Source: Parietichytrium sp. I65-24A
Lineage: Eukaryota; Sar; Bigyra; Thraustochytrida; Thraustochytriidae
Length of the DNA: 64,000 nucleotides
Direction of reading: 5' to 3'
NCBI GenBank assembly: GCA_012862575.1
Contig: BLSF01000111.1
Location: 1-64,000 of the forward strand
The notes beneath the pieces are model-generated. The model was given only the letters and a program-made list of their open reading frames with translations, did not search any database and was not told the DNA's origin. Below are positions 19,037-29,134 of the stretch, one piece after another. A program made the position numbers and the translations under genes. Position 1 is the first letter of the stretch. The number at the start of each line of letters is the position of its first letter.

Positions 19037-20219
19037 CGCAGGTGCGTTTAAGGTGCGCGATGCGCGACTGAATCTCTGCCTGTCGGTGCAACACGCGCGC
19101 GAGAGAGGGCTGACTGCACCTCGCTGCGAAAGTTAAAAGTCACGAACGCTGCCCCTCCTCCATCCGCGTAGCTTCCGGTTCGCTTTCCCCCCTCTAGCTC
19201 AACTTGCTATCTCGTTGCGGGCCGAGCTCCTTCAGATCAGTGAAATGAAACTCTGTGTGAAGTCGTTGCTCTTCCCTCGCAATTAGTTCAAGATTCAAAT
19301 CTCTTGATGGATGTTTAAAGATAACTGCGCGAAATGACAACGTGCAAAAGAACTCTGCATGTGGACAGCGCGAAGAGTATGTGTGTGCCGCCTGTTGAGG
19401 GCGGGTCGCACTGACTCTGGGCAACGGCCATTCCTCTGCTGTAGCTCATCTGCTACGAGTCCTGGTAAGGTACGGTCAAATACACCCCAACGGCTCTCTA
19501 ATTCCGTGCAGTTGCAACTTCAAAACAAGGTCTGTGAGGGACCATCAACGTAAAACGTGCACTCGCTGTGAGTCAAACCTCGAGTTGATTGATGTCACAG
19601 TCAATTGAAATACTCCTCGAGTTGCTCGACGCCGCGCGGGTCAAGAGTTGACCGTGAAACCAACCGAGAGGAAGGTCGATACTGACTCGTCAGTCAATAT
19701 TATTATTAGTAGCACTACTATCGATGCTAAATGGGCCTCGGCTAGCTAGCTAGTAGAATTGCAGCCCCCAGCAAGTCTTATACACCATTTTCTGAATCGT
19801 ATTGACCCCTTCATTCTGATGGAGAATAGACAGTTCCAGCGGAGGCGAACGACAGTGAACAACAAACGATTTGAGCAGCTGTAACCGCTGCATAGTGGAG
19901 TGGAGAATAGAAGTTCTGTAAGGCTGATTGAGGCCGCCTGGCGAAGGTAAGGTACCACAAGAGCCTACGCACCGAGTAAGCCTGGCTCTAGCAGACATTC
20001 CTCGTCAGGAAGAACCGAGTTCCGCAAATCAAAGTTAAAAAAAAGTAAAGCCAATTCAAAATTTCAAAACAAAACAAAACAAAAGCCACCACGCAGGGAG
20101 AGATATTTCTGACGCGACACAGCGGATGGACGAAAAATGAGCGAAGATGAGCGTGTCGAGCGGGGCGTAATAGATGGCAGATGATACTGCCTGATGCGCA
20201 AGTCGGGACCTTTCAAATC
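19037..20219. other. Intergenic between receptors A and B
   Basis: No gene. It holds the best mini-element copy (19831-19900) and a reverse copy of the GCCAGGCTTACTCGGTGC repeat (about 19955-20000). Confidence 0.6.
19820..19911 (+). mobile_element. Mini-element insertion flanked by 11-bp direct repeats
   Basis: TGGAGAATAGA occurs at 19820-19830 and again at 19901-19911, on either side of a 70-bp insert. The insert starts CAGTTCCAGCGGAGGCGAAC, continues GACAGTGAAC and, after about 15 bp not present in other copies, ends with GAGCAGCTGTAACCGCTGC and ATAGTG. GCAGC/GCTGC can form a hairpin with a 7-nt loop. The direct repeats have the look of a target-site duplication. No inverted ends or coding capacity. 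Confidence 0.7.
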
Positions 20220-21668
20220 CTACTGCGAAGTGATCTTGTGTGTGGTTTGAACGCTGCCTTTTCCTCCTGGGACCACGCTTTTCGAGGAATGCTGAGGCCA
20301 TGTACAAAATCTCACCTGCGACACAGAGTTTAGTAAGCGTGCCAGCAGCATCACAAAGTTGAGAGATGCATGGGCAATTGGACTTCGCGCATACAACATC
20401 TCGTTGAGAGCCACAAAAGCAGTGGACGTCACCCACAGGAAAGACGCCACCGTGGACACTTTGATCCACCTTGCCATGTGATTTAAAAGGCCCAGCCGAT
20501 CAGCCAAGTCAATTGTTCGAACAAGGCTGATGAAATTTCGAGATGTCCAGGTAAAATATCCTATTACGACGACTTGTGCGCCCATCGCCAGTGCTGGCAA
20601 GTTGTAGGCGACTTCTGCTGCCAAGAGGTCAAACCCGAAGGCTATGATAATAGTAATGTCCATAATGACCATGATCGTTGCGGTTGTCAAAAAGAGCAAT
20701 TCCAAGTAAAGATGATCCCGTTTGCGTATCCTAGAAATTACGCTCTGCCAGATGTTTGCTAACAGATAATCTCCGCTGCAAGAACATCCAAACAGCAATG
20801 AGCGAAATGACCATTGAACTTGAAACGAGGTGTTTCCTTGTGAGAAGTATCCGTCATAGAGAAACATTCCCCCGAGGATGAGCATGCCCACAATGTTGAG
20901 CAACAACACGAGACGCATCGCCCGTGTGGTAGTAATTCCCGGGGTGGCCTCGCGTTTCCAGAGTGTCCAGACCGCTAGCAAGCCGCATGCGGTGTACATA
21001 AGTCCCATACACCATCGGAACACCAACTTAAAAAGAGTATTGTCAAACATGCGAAGGAATGGATTTTCGTCAATGGTCAGATTTGCGATCACGATCAACA
21101 GCTCCTCACTGCTTTGCCCGAAACGAAGGAGTCGATCAATATCACTGGGCAAGTAAGTCAAAGCCAGTGTTCGGTTGGCTGGTACTGTGTCCAAATGCTC
21201 GCTCCAAACGCTTTCATAGATCGTTCTTGACAGAAACGGAGAATGATCCGTGTTGTTCAAGAAAAAGACAATGTGGGTGTCAAAAACTTCCGCTGAGATG
21301 CTCTCACCAGCTGTCTGCTCTGTAGGCTGCGCACAGTATGCGTCTTGATAGAAGAGTAGAACAATCGTGTCCTTAAACGCGGCGCGGAGCGTTTGCAGGT
21401 CAGACGCCGCTTCGGCTGGAGGCCAGTCGTAGGGGTTCTCGAAATACAGCTCGTGGATGCGGCAGTATAGCTCCAGGTGCTCCGATGTGGGAATAGTTGC
21501 TGTGTGTGCCGAGACTTGTCCTGACTGAACTCCGTGGCGCTCGTACATAGCTTGCACGGCGTCCGGCGTTGACCATGCAGATCCATTCTCATGCGTGAGA
21601 ACGAGCCCTCCTTCCACTCCGCTGGCAGCAACACTGGCTGCAAACGCGAACCAGTATGAGTGTCGCAT
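20220..21668 (-). CDS. Receptor-like 7-TM protein B of the five-gene family
   Basis: 482 residues from an ATG at 21668. A signal peptide covers about 1-20 (MRHSYWFAFAASVAASGVEG). The ectodomain keeps the two invariant Cys (LYC, AYC) and the TAGESIS and VFDTH motifs shared with A. It then has DENPFLRMFDN, seven hydrophobic spans, YDGYFSQG, SFRSLLFGCSCSGDYLLA, YFTWTSRN and SQVRFC. In the span-3 motif the third Cys of the other members is Gly (SCSGD). The tail is short. Downstream spacing to A is about 1.2 kb of repeat-bearing DNA. B is closer to A and C than to D and E by ectodomain motifs. Function unknown beyond receptor-like architecture. Confidence 0.8.
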   Translation of the reverse strand: MRHSYWFAFAASVAASGVEGGLVLTHENGSAWSTPDAVQAMYERHGVQSGQVSAHTATIPTSEHLELYCRIHELYFENPYDWPPAEAASDLQTLRAAFKDTIVLLFYQDAYCAQPTEQTAGESISAEVFDTHIVFFLNNTDHSPFLSRTIYESVWSEHLDTVPANRTLALTYLPSDIDRLLRFGQSSEELLIVIANLTIDENPFLRMFDNTLFKLVFRWCMGLMYTACGLLAVWTLWKREATPGITTTRAMRLVLLLNIVGMLILGGMFLYDGYFSQGNTSFQVQWSFRSLLFGCSCSGDYLLANIWQSVISRIRKRDHLYLELLFLTTATIMVIMDITIIIAFGFDLLAAEVAYNLPALAMGAQVVVIGYFTWTSRNFISLVRTIDLADRLGLLNHMARWIKVSTVASFLWVTSTAFVALNEMLYARSPIAHASLNFVMLLARLLNSVSQVRFCTWPQHSSKSVVPGGKGSVQTTHKITSQ

Positions 21669-22563
21669 GACCGATCGTCAGGAGAGCAAAGCGCGAGATC
21701 AGGCGCCAACGTGCCTGAGGGATGCTCGCCCGACCAATTTTTAGCCGGGCTCTATCCGCCCGCTTCCTCGCAAACCGAGGGTGTGAGCTTGCTTCGGTGC
21801 AAAAATTGGCAAGTGGCTGCCATGGTCACGGTGCTTGTAGTGGTAACGGACTCTTATGAGTGTCAATACCCAACATTCCAATGGTGGGGAATAATATGCT
21901 CTACCACTCTTAATAACATGCAGTTGAACTTGACTCGAACTTTGTACTACTATTACTAAAATATTCCCACTTGCAGTCACTTGCAGTTCAACATTCGTCT
22001 GTAGGTCCAAAATATGGTAGAAATTCGGAGAGAAATCTTGGTGAGATTCCTGAGCAGAATTGGTGGATCATGTCATTAATGCAATAAATAAGAAAAGCTA
22101 CCAGTAGTTCTGATCAAGTAAAATAAGTAGAATTTTTATGCTTTCGAATTTGGTAGGAAGTTCAACCAAACACCATTGGTAGAGTTTTCGATTAAGTGAA
22201 AATGGCAGTAGATTGAAGCAAGTGAGATAAGTAGAATTTGCGAGCAAGTAAAACAAGTGGAAACTTTGACCAAACAGAATAAGTAGCTTTTTCGCTTAAA
22301 TGGTATTGACAGAAGTTCCGAGCGAGCAAAATAAGTAGAGTTTGTGCGCAAACAAAATGAGTGGAATTTTGACGAAATTGAATTGGTAACTTTTTGGCTT
22401 AAGTAAATAGGCAATAGTTTCGAACAAGCAAAATACACTTTGCAAGTGAAAGCACCAATTATTGGTCTCTCGTGTACTCCTACCCTATCCACTAGTGTGG
22501 TTCGTAACGCTCACACTTGTGGAGATCCAGGTTAAGTAAAAAGGAGGCAAGCGAAACCTGTCC
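21669..22563. other. Intergenic with a minisatellite
   Basis: No gene. It contains a CTTGCAGTTCAACAT end (near 21977) and the 26-bp array described separately. The open frame on the minus strand through the array is an artefact of the repeat. Confidence 0.6.
22087..22440. repeat. Degenerate 26-bp minisatellite, about 13-14 units
   Basis: Units of 24-28 bp share a core like AAGTAAAATAAGTAGAATTT followed by TCGAGC. Clear units start near 22114, 22192, 22218, 22244, 22297 and 22323. The unit length is not a multiple of three and drifts, which argues against coding. A/T-rich overall. Confidence 0.65.
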
Positions 22564-23231
22564 TTACATTTGTTGCATTTCTTCAAGGAACTGCTCACCG
22601 AAATCGCTCAGGGAGAACTTGTGGAACTGGACTGTGTCGCCTCTTTTCATGGAGGTTACGTTAGCGGAATCACAGTTGGGCTTTCCGTCCTCTGGGAAGC
22701 TTGGCCATGGGACCGTCTTGTCGAACGGTTTGGAATTGTGTTGGACTTTGTATTCATCTTGATACCAAGTCCACCAGATCAACATGCTCTCGTACAGATT
22801 TAGACGAGAAAAATCACTTGCCTTCTTCCCTTGCCGAGGCCATCCTTCGTTCTTGTGGTGATGTTGCAAAGAGTGCGCTCTTTTGCAAAGGTCTCCTAAA
22901 ATCATTGCGATGCGCGAAGGGCGGACCTCTCTAACAACCTCGAGCACGGACACCTCCTTCTTGTCTTTCAATTTGTGACACCCTTTGTGGATTAGCAATA
23001 TGTAAGCCAGAACCGCGCTCAATTCACAATCTGCGAGTACGCTACAGTCAGTCAGCATCGTAGACAGGTCGGCTCTCCGAGCAATTCTAACTTACCCTCA
23101 AATTTTGACCAGTTCATTATTTTGCAATCAGGAGATACTGATGAATTTACCGACGTCTCCCCGTATTCATACTCTTTAGTGCCAGAAATGTACGCGTTGC
23201 TTTTTTCCTGTCGCTCCTTTTCGTCGCCCAT
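22564..23231 (-). CDS. Two-exon hypothetical protein, 200 residues
   Basis: Exon 1 runs 23231-23096 from an ATG (MGDEKERQEKSNAYISG...). A donor GTAAGT follows at once (intron 23095-23031, 65 nt, with a CTGACTGAC branch-like site and a TCGCAG acceptor). Exon 2, 23030-22564, continues in phase (DCELSAVLAYILLIHKG). The joined length is 603 nt. The N terminus is charged; a hydrophobic helix around 46-62 is followed by a basic stretch and a Trp-rich motif (LIWWTWYQDEYKV), then a C-terminal half rich in polar residues. No family recognised. The agreement of donor, acceptor, branch site and phase makes a real gene likely. It sits inside the receptor cluster but shows no relation to it. Confidence 0.55.
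23031..23095 (-). other. Intron of the two-exon hypothetical gene
   Basis: 65 nt, GTAAGT...GCAG, phase 1. The shortest intron supported in the window. Confidence 0.6.
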
Positions 23232-24122
23232 GGGACTCGGAGGTGGTCTTAACCAAACATGTCAAACAAGCGTGGCATGAACTTGACCCACGCACCAGAA
23301 GAAGCCTTGGACCCCCTCTGTGAGGTCGCTATGAAGCCTGCATATGCGGCGGTATCTTCACAGTCGCGATCGGAATCTATTCCACTTCCGTCGCCACTGA
23401 TTCTGAAGAACAGTATTCGTCGTCATTTTTGCTCGTTGCAGCACTGAGCGCACTTTACGCTCTCCTCATTTGCGCTTCTTCTCAAATGGCATGCAAGCCG
23501 CAGCTGGCGGCCCGCCCTGCGAATTATTCCTCTCTCTTGGAGTTCGAGATCTCAGCGAGGGCGTCAGCGAATCGCTTCCAAGGTTGAAGTCTGCAGGAAA
23601 GGCCGCAAGGGAATCCAAATTCGAAAGTTGAAGGAAGCTTGGTGTATTTCGCTGCGAGGGCGAACGGTGTCTTGTCGGAGGGCATGTGAAGACATCGTGC
23701 TAAGCGTTGAGCTACACTTGCGAGGCTCCGAGTCCGAGTCCAAGTCTCCTGGCTCTCACGGCAACCCACTCCCCACGCTCCCTAAGCAAGCTCTGTTTGA
23801 ATCTGTGCTCTGTACTCAATTCCCAACTCCTAAAGAACTCGCTTAGCGAAATTCCTGGTATTTGAAAAGAACCGGGCCACTCCGAGCCTAGCAATGTTAC
23901 GCCATGCTTAGAGTTTATCTTTTGAGATTTCGACTGATTGTTTTAGTTCTTTGACAGGTGAGAGTTGCGCCTGCCTCTGTAGAATGCGACGTGCAATGCA
24001 GTAGAATTGGACGTGCCTTCGCCGTACAGTTTCCACTTGCTGGGGGATTAGCAAATGTGGTCACATTTTTTTAGAGGTAAGAATCGTGTTGATGGTCTTC
24101 TACCTCTTGTGCTTCCCAAGTT
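23232..24122. other. Intergenic with a dispersed repeat copy
   Basis: No gene. About 23950-24080 is a copy of the repeat also found at 17045-17220 (shared TAGAATGCGACGTGCAA, GTACAGTTTCCACTTGCTGG and a poly-T stretch). Confidence 0.55.
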
Positions 24123-26181
24123 TTACACCGCGCTCGATTTGCGTTCATTTTCTTTCATATCGACTTCTTGCGTGGCTTGACTCCGAGTTTCTCTTCCTGT
24201 GCCTTTAGTCAAGATTGGTGTACCGTCACTTGACGTACCGGTGTACGGATCAAATGGAAAAGTTATTGAGAGCTTGAGAAGACCAGAACTGGTGGCCTTC
24301 TCTTGCAAGTCAGGAAATACAAAGTAGCTGTCGAACTTGCGCAAAGTTTTGACAAGGCACAATCCTGAGGTCTGCCGTTTCGCAGAGTAGATTAAAGTTT
24401 GCCAAGAAGCAAACGGAATCCACAAGTGCGCCAAACTCATGTTCATCTGAGAGCACCGTTTTTGAAAGACGTTCGTGCAGCAACGTTGCATACCGCGAGT
24501 GTTTTCGTATCAGGTATTGCTTGAATAAAAAAGAGCACCACACAAAGTTCTTCTTTATCTGCATCGTACGCGACGGAGCTTGGCAGGCTAGCTGCCCCGA
24601 AAACTGATGTAAAAGTCGTACCGCGCCCTACGTCATCCCAGCGACAAATGTCCACTTTCGATACAACGCAAGCGTTGCTGATAGCCATGGATCTTCGTGC
24701 AAAAGCAAATTTGATGTTTTCGATAAGCCTGGGAAGTTCCAAACCAATGTCATTAATTTGGCACAACTTGGTGCGTGTTTTAAGCAGTTCTCCTAGATCT
24801 GACATATTTGCGACATGCTTTTTTCGAGATAAGACGTATCGAGAAAGATGCACCTCTTGTTGCACTTTGTGGATAAATCCCTTTTGAAGTTTCACCCAGC
24901 AATCTGACACTATCGTGCTCCACCAGCCGATTTATCATCAGCTTCCTGCGTCGCACAATGCTTGTTCGTTTTCTCATGAGAGCCATTGGACCCGGCACGA
25001 TGAAATTGCTCCGCACTGCTCATATCCGCGATTTGAAGGCTTCGAAAGCTTTGATGTTTTCGACAAGGCGCAACAAAAGGTGCATCTTCACAGAATACGG
25101 CCTCGTCCCGCTCGTGCCAGGTCTAAACGTTGTTGACACATCTGCATCCCCGACTTTGGCTTCGAAGCCGCTACTACTACTACTGCTGCTGCTGCCGGTC
25201 TTGTGGTGTGCCGTAGGTCGAAAGCTATCGCCACCAGGGTGCATCGCTTCCTGAGAGCTCGGCTGGAGATCTCTTTCCTGCCTGAAGACTCACATGACTT
25301 GAGGTACGCGCGAACCTTTTTTGTGTAGACTTCCCACGCAGTCCAGCCTCCTCGGCCGCGACCAGGTCCTCTGCATCCTTCAGTAGCGTCCTAACCTCAG
25401 CCCTCCACCAAACGTTGAATCTCCCGTTGTATCATTCCTAGACAGTCAAACTTGTGGGCTCTTTGCTGAGAATGAAATCAATCTGTGAAAGCAGAAGAAC
25501 ACAACTGCGGAATGCGCGCCTCAACTCCGCGCCAATTCTGGTCACCTTGTGTAACATGCCGAAGTCCTTCGAATTAGACGCAAACAACGCGGAGACCTTC
25601 TCGCGCTTTCTTATATGTGCAACGAACTCGTCACGAACTAATAATGCACCCAATGTCCTCACCATCGGCATCATCATCTTCCTTGACGCACTTGAGAATA
25701 CTCATCGTGATCAAAGTTGTGAGCTTGAAAACCGTGTGAAAGATTTGCAGAGAGCCTTGACTTGAGTTCCTCTTTGGCCGCAAAGGTCTCAAATTTCTCC
25801 GAGTAATTCCAAACATATTTGGCAAGCCCAAATGAAAAGCAGTGCAGATAGCAGCAACCAAGTCCCAGATCTCTTTTCCTGTTCAGAGGTACCATATTGC
25901 AGGTCACGATTGCAGGCCAAACTTTCATTGTCATATTCCAGTTCGCATGCTACGCGTATTTCGGTAGCTCTGTGCGCTCTCGTTTAGTCTGACGTGGCTT
26001 GTGGAGCTCTTGTTGAAGCTCCGCATATGACCTTCGCTTTGAGCTCTGGAACCCGTTTCCTGTTGACGCATGACATATTCTGCACGCAGCACTTGCGGCA
26101 ATCCATGTTGCAAGCTTTGTGCGAGCGGAAAGTCATACCGCGTGTTCTCCGGATCGTCAAACAAGCTCCTCTTCTCGCCAA
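24123..26181 (-). pseudogene. Decayed minus-strand coding region, family unknown
   Basis: Many short overlapping minus-strand frames lie end to end, none with a good start, splice signals or full length. The longest (24443-24910) contains NDIGLELPRLIENIKFAFA. A second stretch (25438-25677) contains a related pattern, VTRIGAELRRAFRSC, and a third (25020-25100) contains LLLRLVENIKAFEAF. The recurring I-x-x-I-G-x-E-L and VENIK patterns suggest two or three relics of one family in tandem. I cannot identify it. It shows none of the receptor-family motifs. It could alternatively be intergenic DNA with chance open frames; GTAAGT donors are absent here. Confidence 0.3.
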
Positions 26182-26773
26182 GCTCTACGTCTCATGCGTC
26201 CTCGCGCAAAGAATCCCATAACCTTCACCACAACAAAGACGCGAATCTTCCTCTTGCCCCGGGCCACAACTGAAGTACCGACCAGGGTAGCTTCGCCCTC
26301 TCTTTTTAAAAGTATCCATCAGGAAACATTTACATGAAGTTCGCGTTTCCTCGAATAACCCTCTACAAAATTTTGGACCAGGTTGCCTAGGTTGCCCTTA
26401 TTACTGAGTGTTTCGACTAAACACGACTCAAAAATCCCACCAAATGCACTCATCCTAAACTTTAGTAGGCTTCTCGTTCTGCCATGGGTACGAAAACGAA
26501 CTAAATACACTAGGAGGTTTTCATCTCAAAATCTGATAGGAAATTCTATTTAATTTGGGAGAACTTTTGAACAATTCTTCTTGCCACGATTTTCGCATGG
26601 AGATGGCGTATGGAATTTCTACTTACCGAATATTTTGAACCTACAGACGTTTTCTTATTCTATAACGGATAAAAATGCAGGAAAAGGGACGTCCACTGTT
26701 TTTTATTTTGAGGCGGAGGGGAAGAAAGGGCGTTGGGGTTGTCGTAGTTATAGAACCTGTGTTGTTATTTACG
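26182..26773. other. Intergenic
   Basis: No gene, repeat or regulatory site that I can support. Confidence 0.4.
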
Positions 26774-28363
26774 TTAATGCTCAATCTCAATGCTATCACG
26801 ATGATGTAGCTTCCTGCCGAACCTCGACGTGCTTTGATTTTTTCCGATCACAGTGGAGGTTTGTGGCTTGCGCGAAGCGACGTTTACTTTGGCTGACGAA
26901 TTCCGCGGCAAGGAACTGAATTTGATCTGCGCGATCGCGTGGAGTAGTCTCGAAGTTACAATCGTGAAGGTCGTTGGCCAGAACCATGCAATCTCGTAAG
27001 CATAGTATGGGCGAAAGAGCTCGAGTATGATTGCGCTCAGTATCCAAATAAAAGATGCGAACGCGGAAAGCATAAGCCACCTGGAAAGGTTTTGGAAGTA
27101 TCTTGCCTTGACACTGTCGTCAAGACTGTGTATAACCAGAAGAAAATTTCGTGAGGACCATGTAAAGTATGTCGCCACAATCAGCTGGGCAACCAGCCCA
27201 AGTACAGGAAGGAAGTAGATAAGGAACATGGTGTTGAACATATCAAACCCGAATCCTAAGACGACAAAAACATCAATCAGCAGCATTCCAGCGGCAACTA
27301 CCTTGAACACGCCTCCGAGCTTAATGCCTTTCCGTGTTTTCACGTGAGACACTACATTGTGCCAAAAGTGGGCCAGCAAATAGTCGCAGCAGCACGAAGT
27401 CCCAAATAATAACGTTTTGAAGGACCATTGTACCTGGAATGTTAGAGTTCCTTCGGAAGAATAGCCGTCGATGAGAAAAATTACGCCAAGTACTACCATT
27501 GGCACAGTGTTGAGCATGAGAACGATATAAGTTGTTCTTCTCGTGACTGCCACTTTATCCCGCTGCCTCACTCTTATGGCCGACACTGCAAGGAGCGCAA
27601 CGCAAATGTAAATGACTCCGAATCCCCACCTGAAAACGAGCCTGAAAGCAACCGAGTCATACATCGTTACAAATCCATTCTTGTCGATGTTTAACACCAC
27701 GGTGCACAGCTGCCCATCCAACAACTCAAGTTCTTTAACCTGGACCAGTGTGCTTTCAATATAATTGCTCCATCGCACACTAACGAGGGCGCGTGAGCTT
27801 GGAGTCGAGGTGAAAAGATCCTCAGACCATTTGTTTGCAAACACAGACCGTGCAGCAAAAGGCGCTCGGTAGTTCTCCTTTGCGACATAGATCATGTGAG
27901 TATCGAACACCCGAGCTGATATCCCTTCTGAGGAAGTGGCCATGTTTTTCTCTTCACACAACGCCTCGATATAATCAATAATGACGACCTTGCCGCGAAC
28001 CTTTTCGCGGAGCAGGAGGATCTCGGGAAGCACTTCCTCAGGCTCCGTAACGTTTGCAGAGAGCACATATGACTTGTGGATACGACAATAGACCGTCATG
28101 TCGCCCTCGTCCAACACGACTGCTTCAGCTTGAATCCGGCCAACCGCCAGACCGAGCTTGTCGTACATTGGGATCACATCTTCCTTCACCTCTAGCACCG
28201 AGCCATTCTTGCTCTGGAATTGGAGCGATGCGCGCGTAGATACGAGCCCCTGTAGCGCGGCTATTGCAGCCAAGGCCCGAGAGCTCATGCGCATCTTCCG
28301 AGCGCTCTTTTGTCCTCGTCGCCTGCTTTGGTCTCGTCGCCTGCTTTGGTCTCGCGAGGACAT
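26774..28363 (-). CDS. Receptor-like 7-TM protein C of the five-gene family
   Basis: 529 residues from the ATG at 28363. The first 23 residues are an Arg-rich stretch (DQSRRRDQSRRR, from an 18-bp direct repeat). The signal peptide starts only at the next Met (28294, MRMSSRALAAIAALQG), which may be the real start (506 residues). The ectodomain has both invariant Cys (VYC, ALC), RGKVVII and VFDTH. The juxtamembrane motif reads DKNGFVTMYDS, so the NPF of the other members is NGF here. Seven spans follow, with IDGYSSEG, SFKTLLFGTSCCCDYLLA, YFTWSSRN and AQIKFS. It has the longest tail of the family (about 50 residues, Ser/Thr/Lys-rich, ending in His/Glu-rich sequence). The tail could carry signalling or sorting motifs; that is inference. 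Confidence 0.8.
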   Translation of the reverse strand: MSSRDQSRRRDQSRRRGQKSARKMRMSSRALAAIAALQGLVSTRASLQFQSKNGSVLEVKEDVIPMYDKLGLAVGRIQAEAVVLDEGDMTVYCRIHKSYVLSANVTEPEEVLPEILLLREKVRGKVVIIDYIEALCEEKNMATSSEGISARVFDTHMIYVAKENYRAPFAARSVFANKWSEDLFTSTPSSRALVSVRWSNYIESTLVQVKELELLDGQLCTVVLNIDKNGFVTMYDSVAFRLVFRWGFGVIYICVALLAVSAIRVRQRDKVAVTRRTTYIVLMLNTVPMVVLGVIFLIDGYSSEGTLTFQVQWSFKTLLFGTSCCCDYLLAHFWHNVVSHVKTRKGIKLGGVFKVVAAGMLLIDVFVVLGFGFDMFNTMFLIYFLPVLGLVAQLIVATYFTWSSRNFLLVIHSLDDSVKARYFQNLSRWLMLSAFASFIWILSAIILELFRPYYAYEIAWFWPTTFTIVTSRLLHAIAQIKFSSLPRNSSAKVNVASRKPQTSTVIGKNQSTSRFGRKLHHRDSIEIEH

Positions 28364-29134
28364 GCCTCGCGGTGTGCAAGAAACACCAGCTTAGTAAGAA
28401 CTCCGCCTTTTATGCACATCTGTATGAGTTGCTGTGGCTGCTGCGTTTCGCTGAGTTTGACTAACAGTGAATTAATACTAGTTCCGATTCTGTTTCTGAC
28501 TCGGAATCTCTTTTGAGTGGTGTTCTAGTGCTCGGCACTGCGTCTCTCGGCATTTCTGGGTATTATTCCTAAACTTGAATTGCCCACGCCGTTTCAACCT
28601 TAAAACTCACTGTAATCCGATGGCTGAACACAATTGTCCTCCCGTGTCACGGGACGGTCACGGTCTTCGTTTTTTTAACCGTTAAAATTAACTAAAGAAG
28701 CTGCTAAGGAATGCTACGACTTGAAGGGGTCACGAATAGTCTCGATCGATGGACTGCGAAGCAATGGAAGTAACGATACAAGCGCTCCATCCTAGCTCTG
28801 TAGCCTTGTAGCTGTGGTAGTAAGTCTAATACTAGTAGTTCTATATTCCATACCATGAAAACTACGGCCAACCTCCCCAGCCTTGTGAGTATAATTTACC
28901 GGTAAGTAGCTCTTATGAGAAACACAAAGTCACTTCAGTCTGTTTGTTCCCCCAGACGGTCCAAGTCTTCTGAGGCTCAATCCGTGCAGGTGCACTGCGT
29001 CTACAGCTCTGTTTGGCAGTGAGCGAAGTTTACAGTACCGGTAATCGAGTGATAGAGTACTGTAAGCCTTGCTGGTGAGAATCAGAGCAAAATTTACTTC
29101 CGGAAAAAATAAAACCAATTTTTCAAAAGCCTGA
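28364..29134. other. Intergenic between receptors C and D
   Basis: No gene or clear repeat, apart from short TACCGGTA palindromes near 28897 and 29035. Confidence 0.5.

Noticed and set aside
22136-22492. A 118-codon minus-strand frame
   Set aside because: It reads through the 26-bp minisatellite, whose unit is not a multiple of three.
24958-25254. A 98-codon plus-strand frame with an ATG and a poly-Leu run
   Set aside because: The poly-Leu comes from a CTA/CTG trinucleotide run. There is no signal peptide at the start and no similarity elsewhere.
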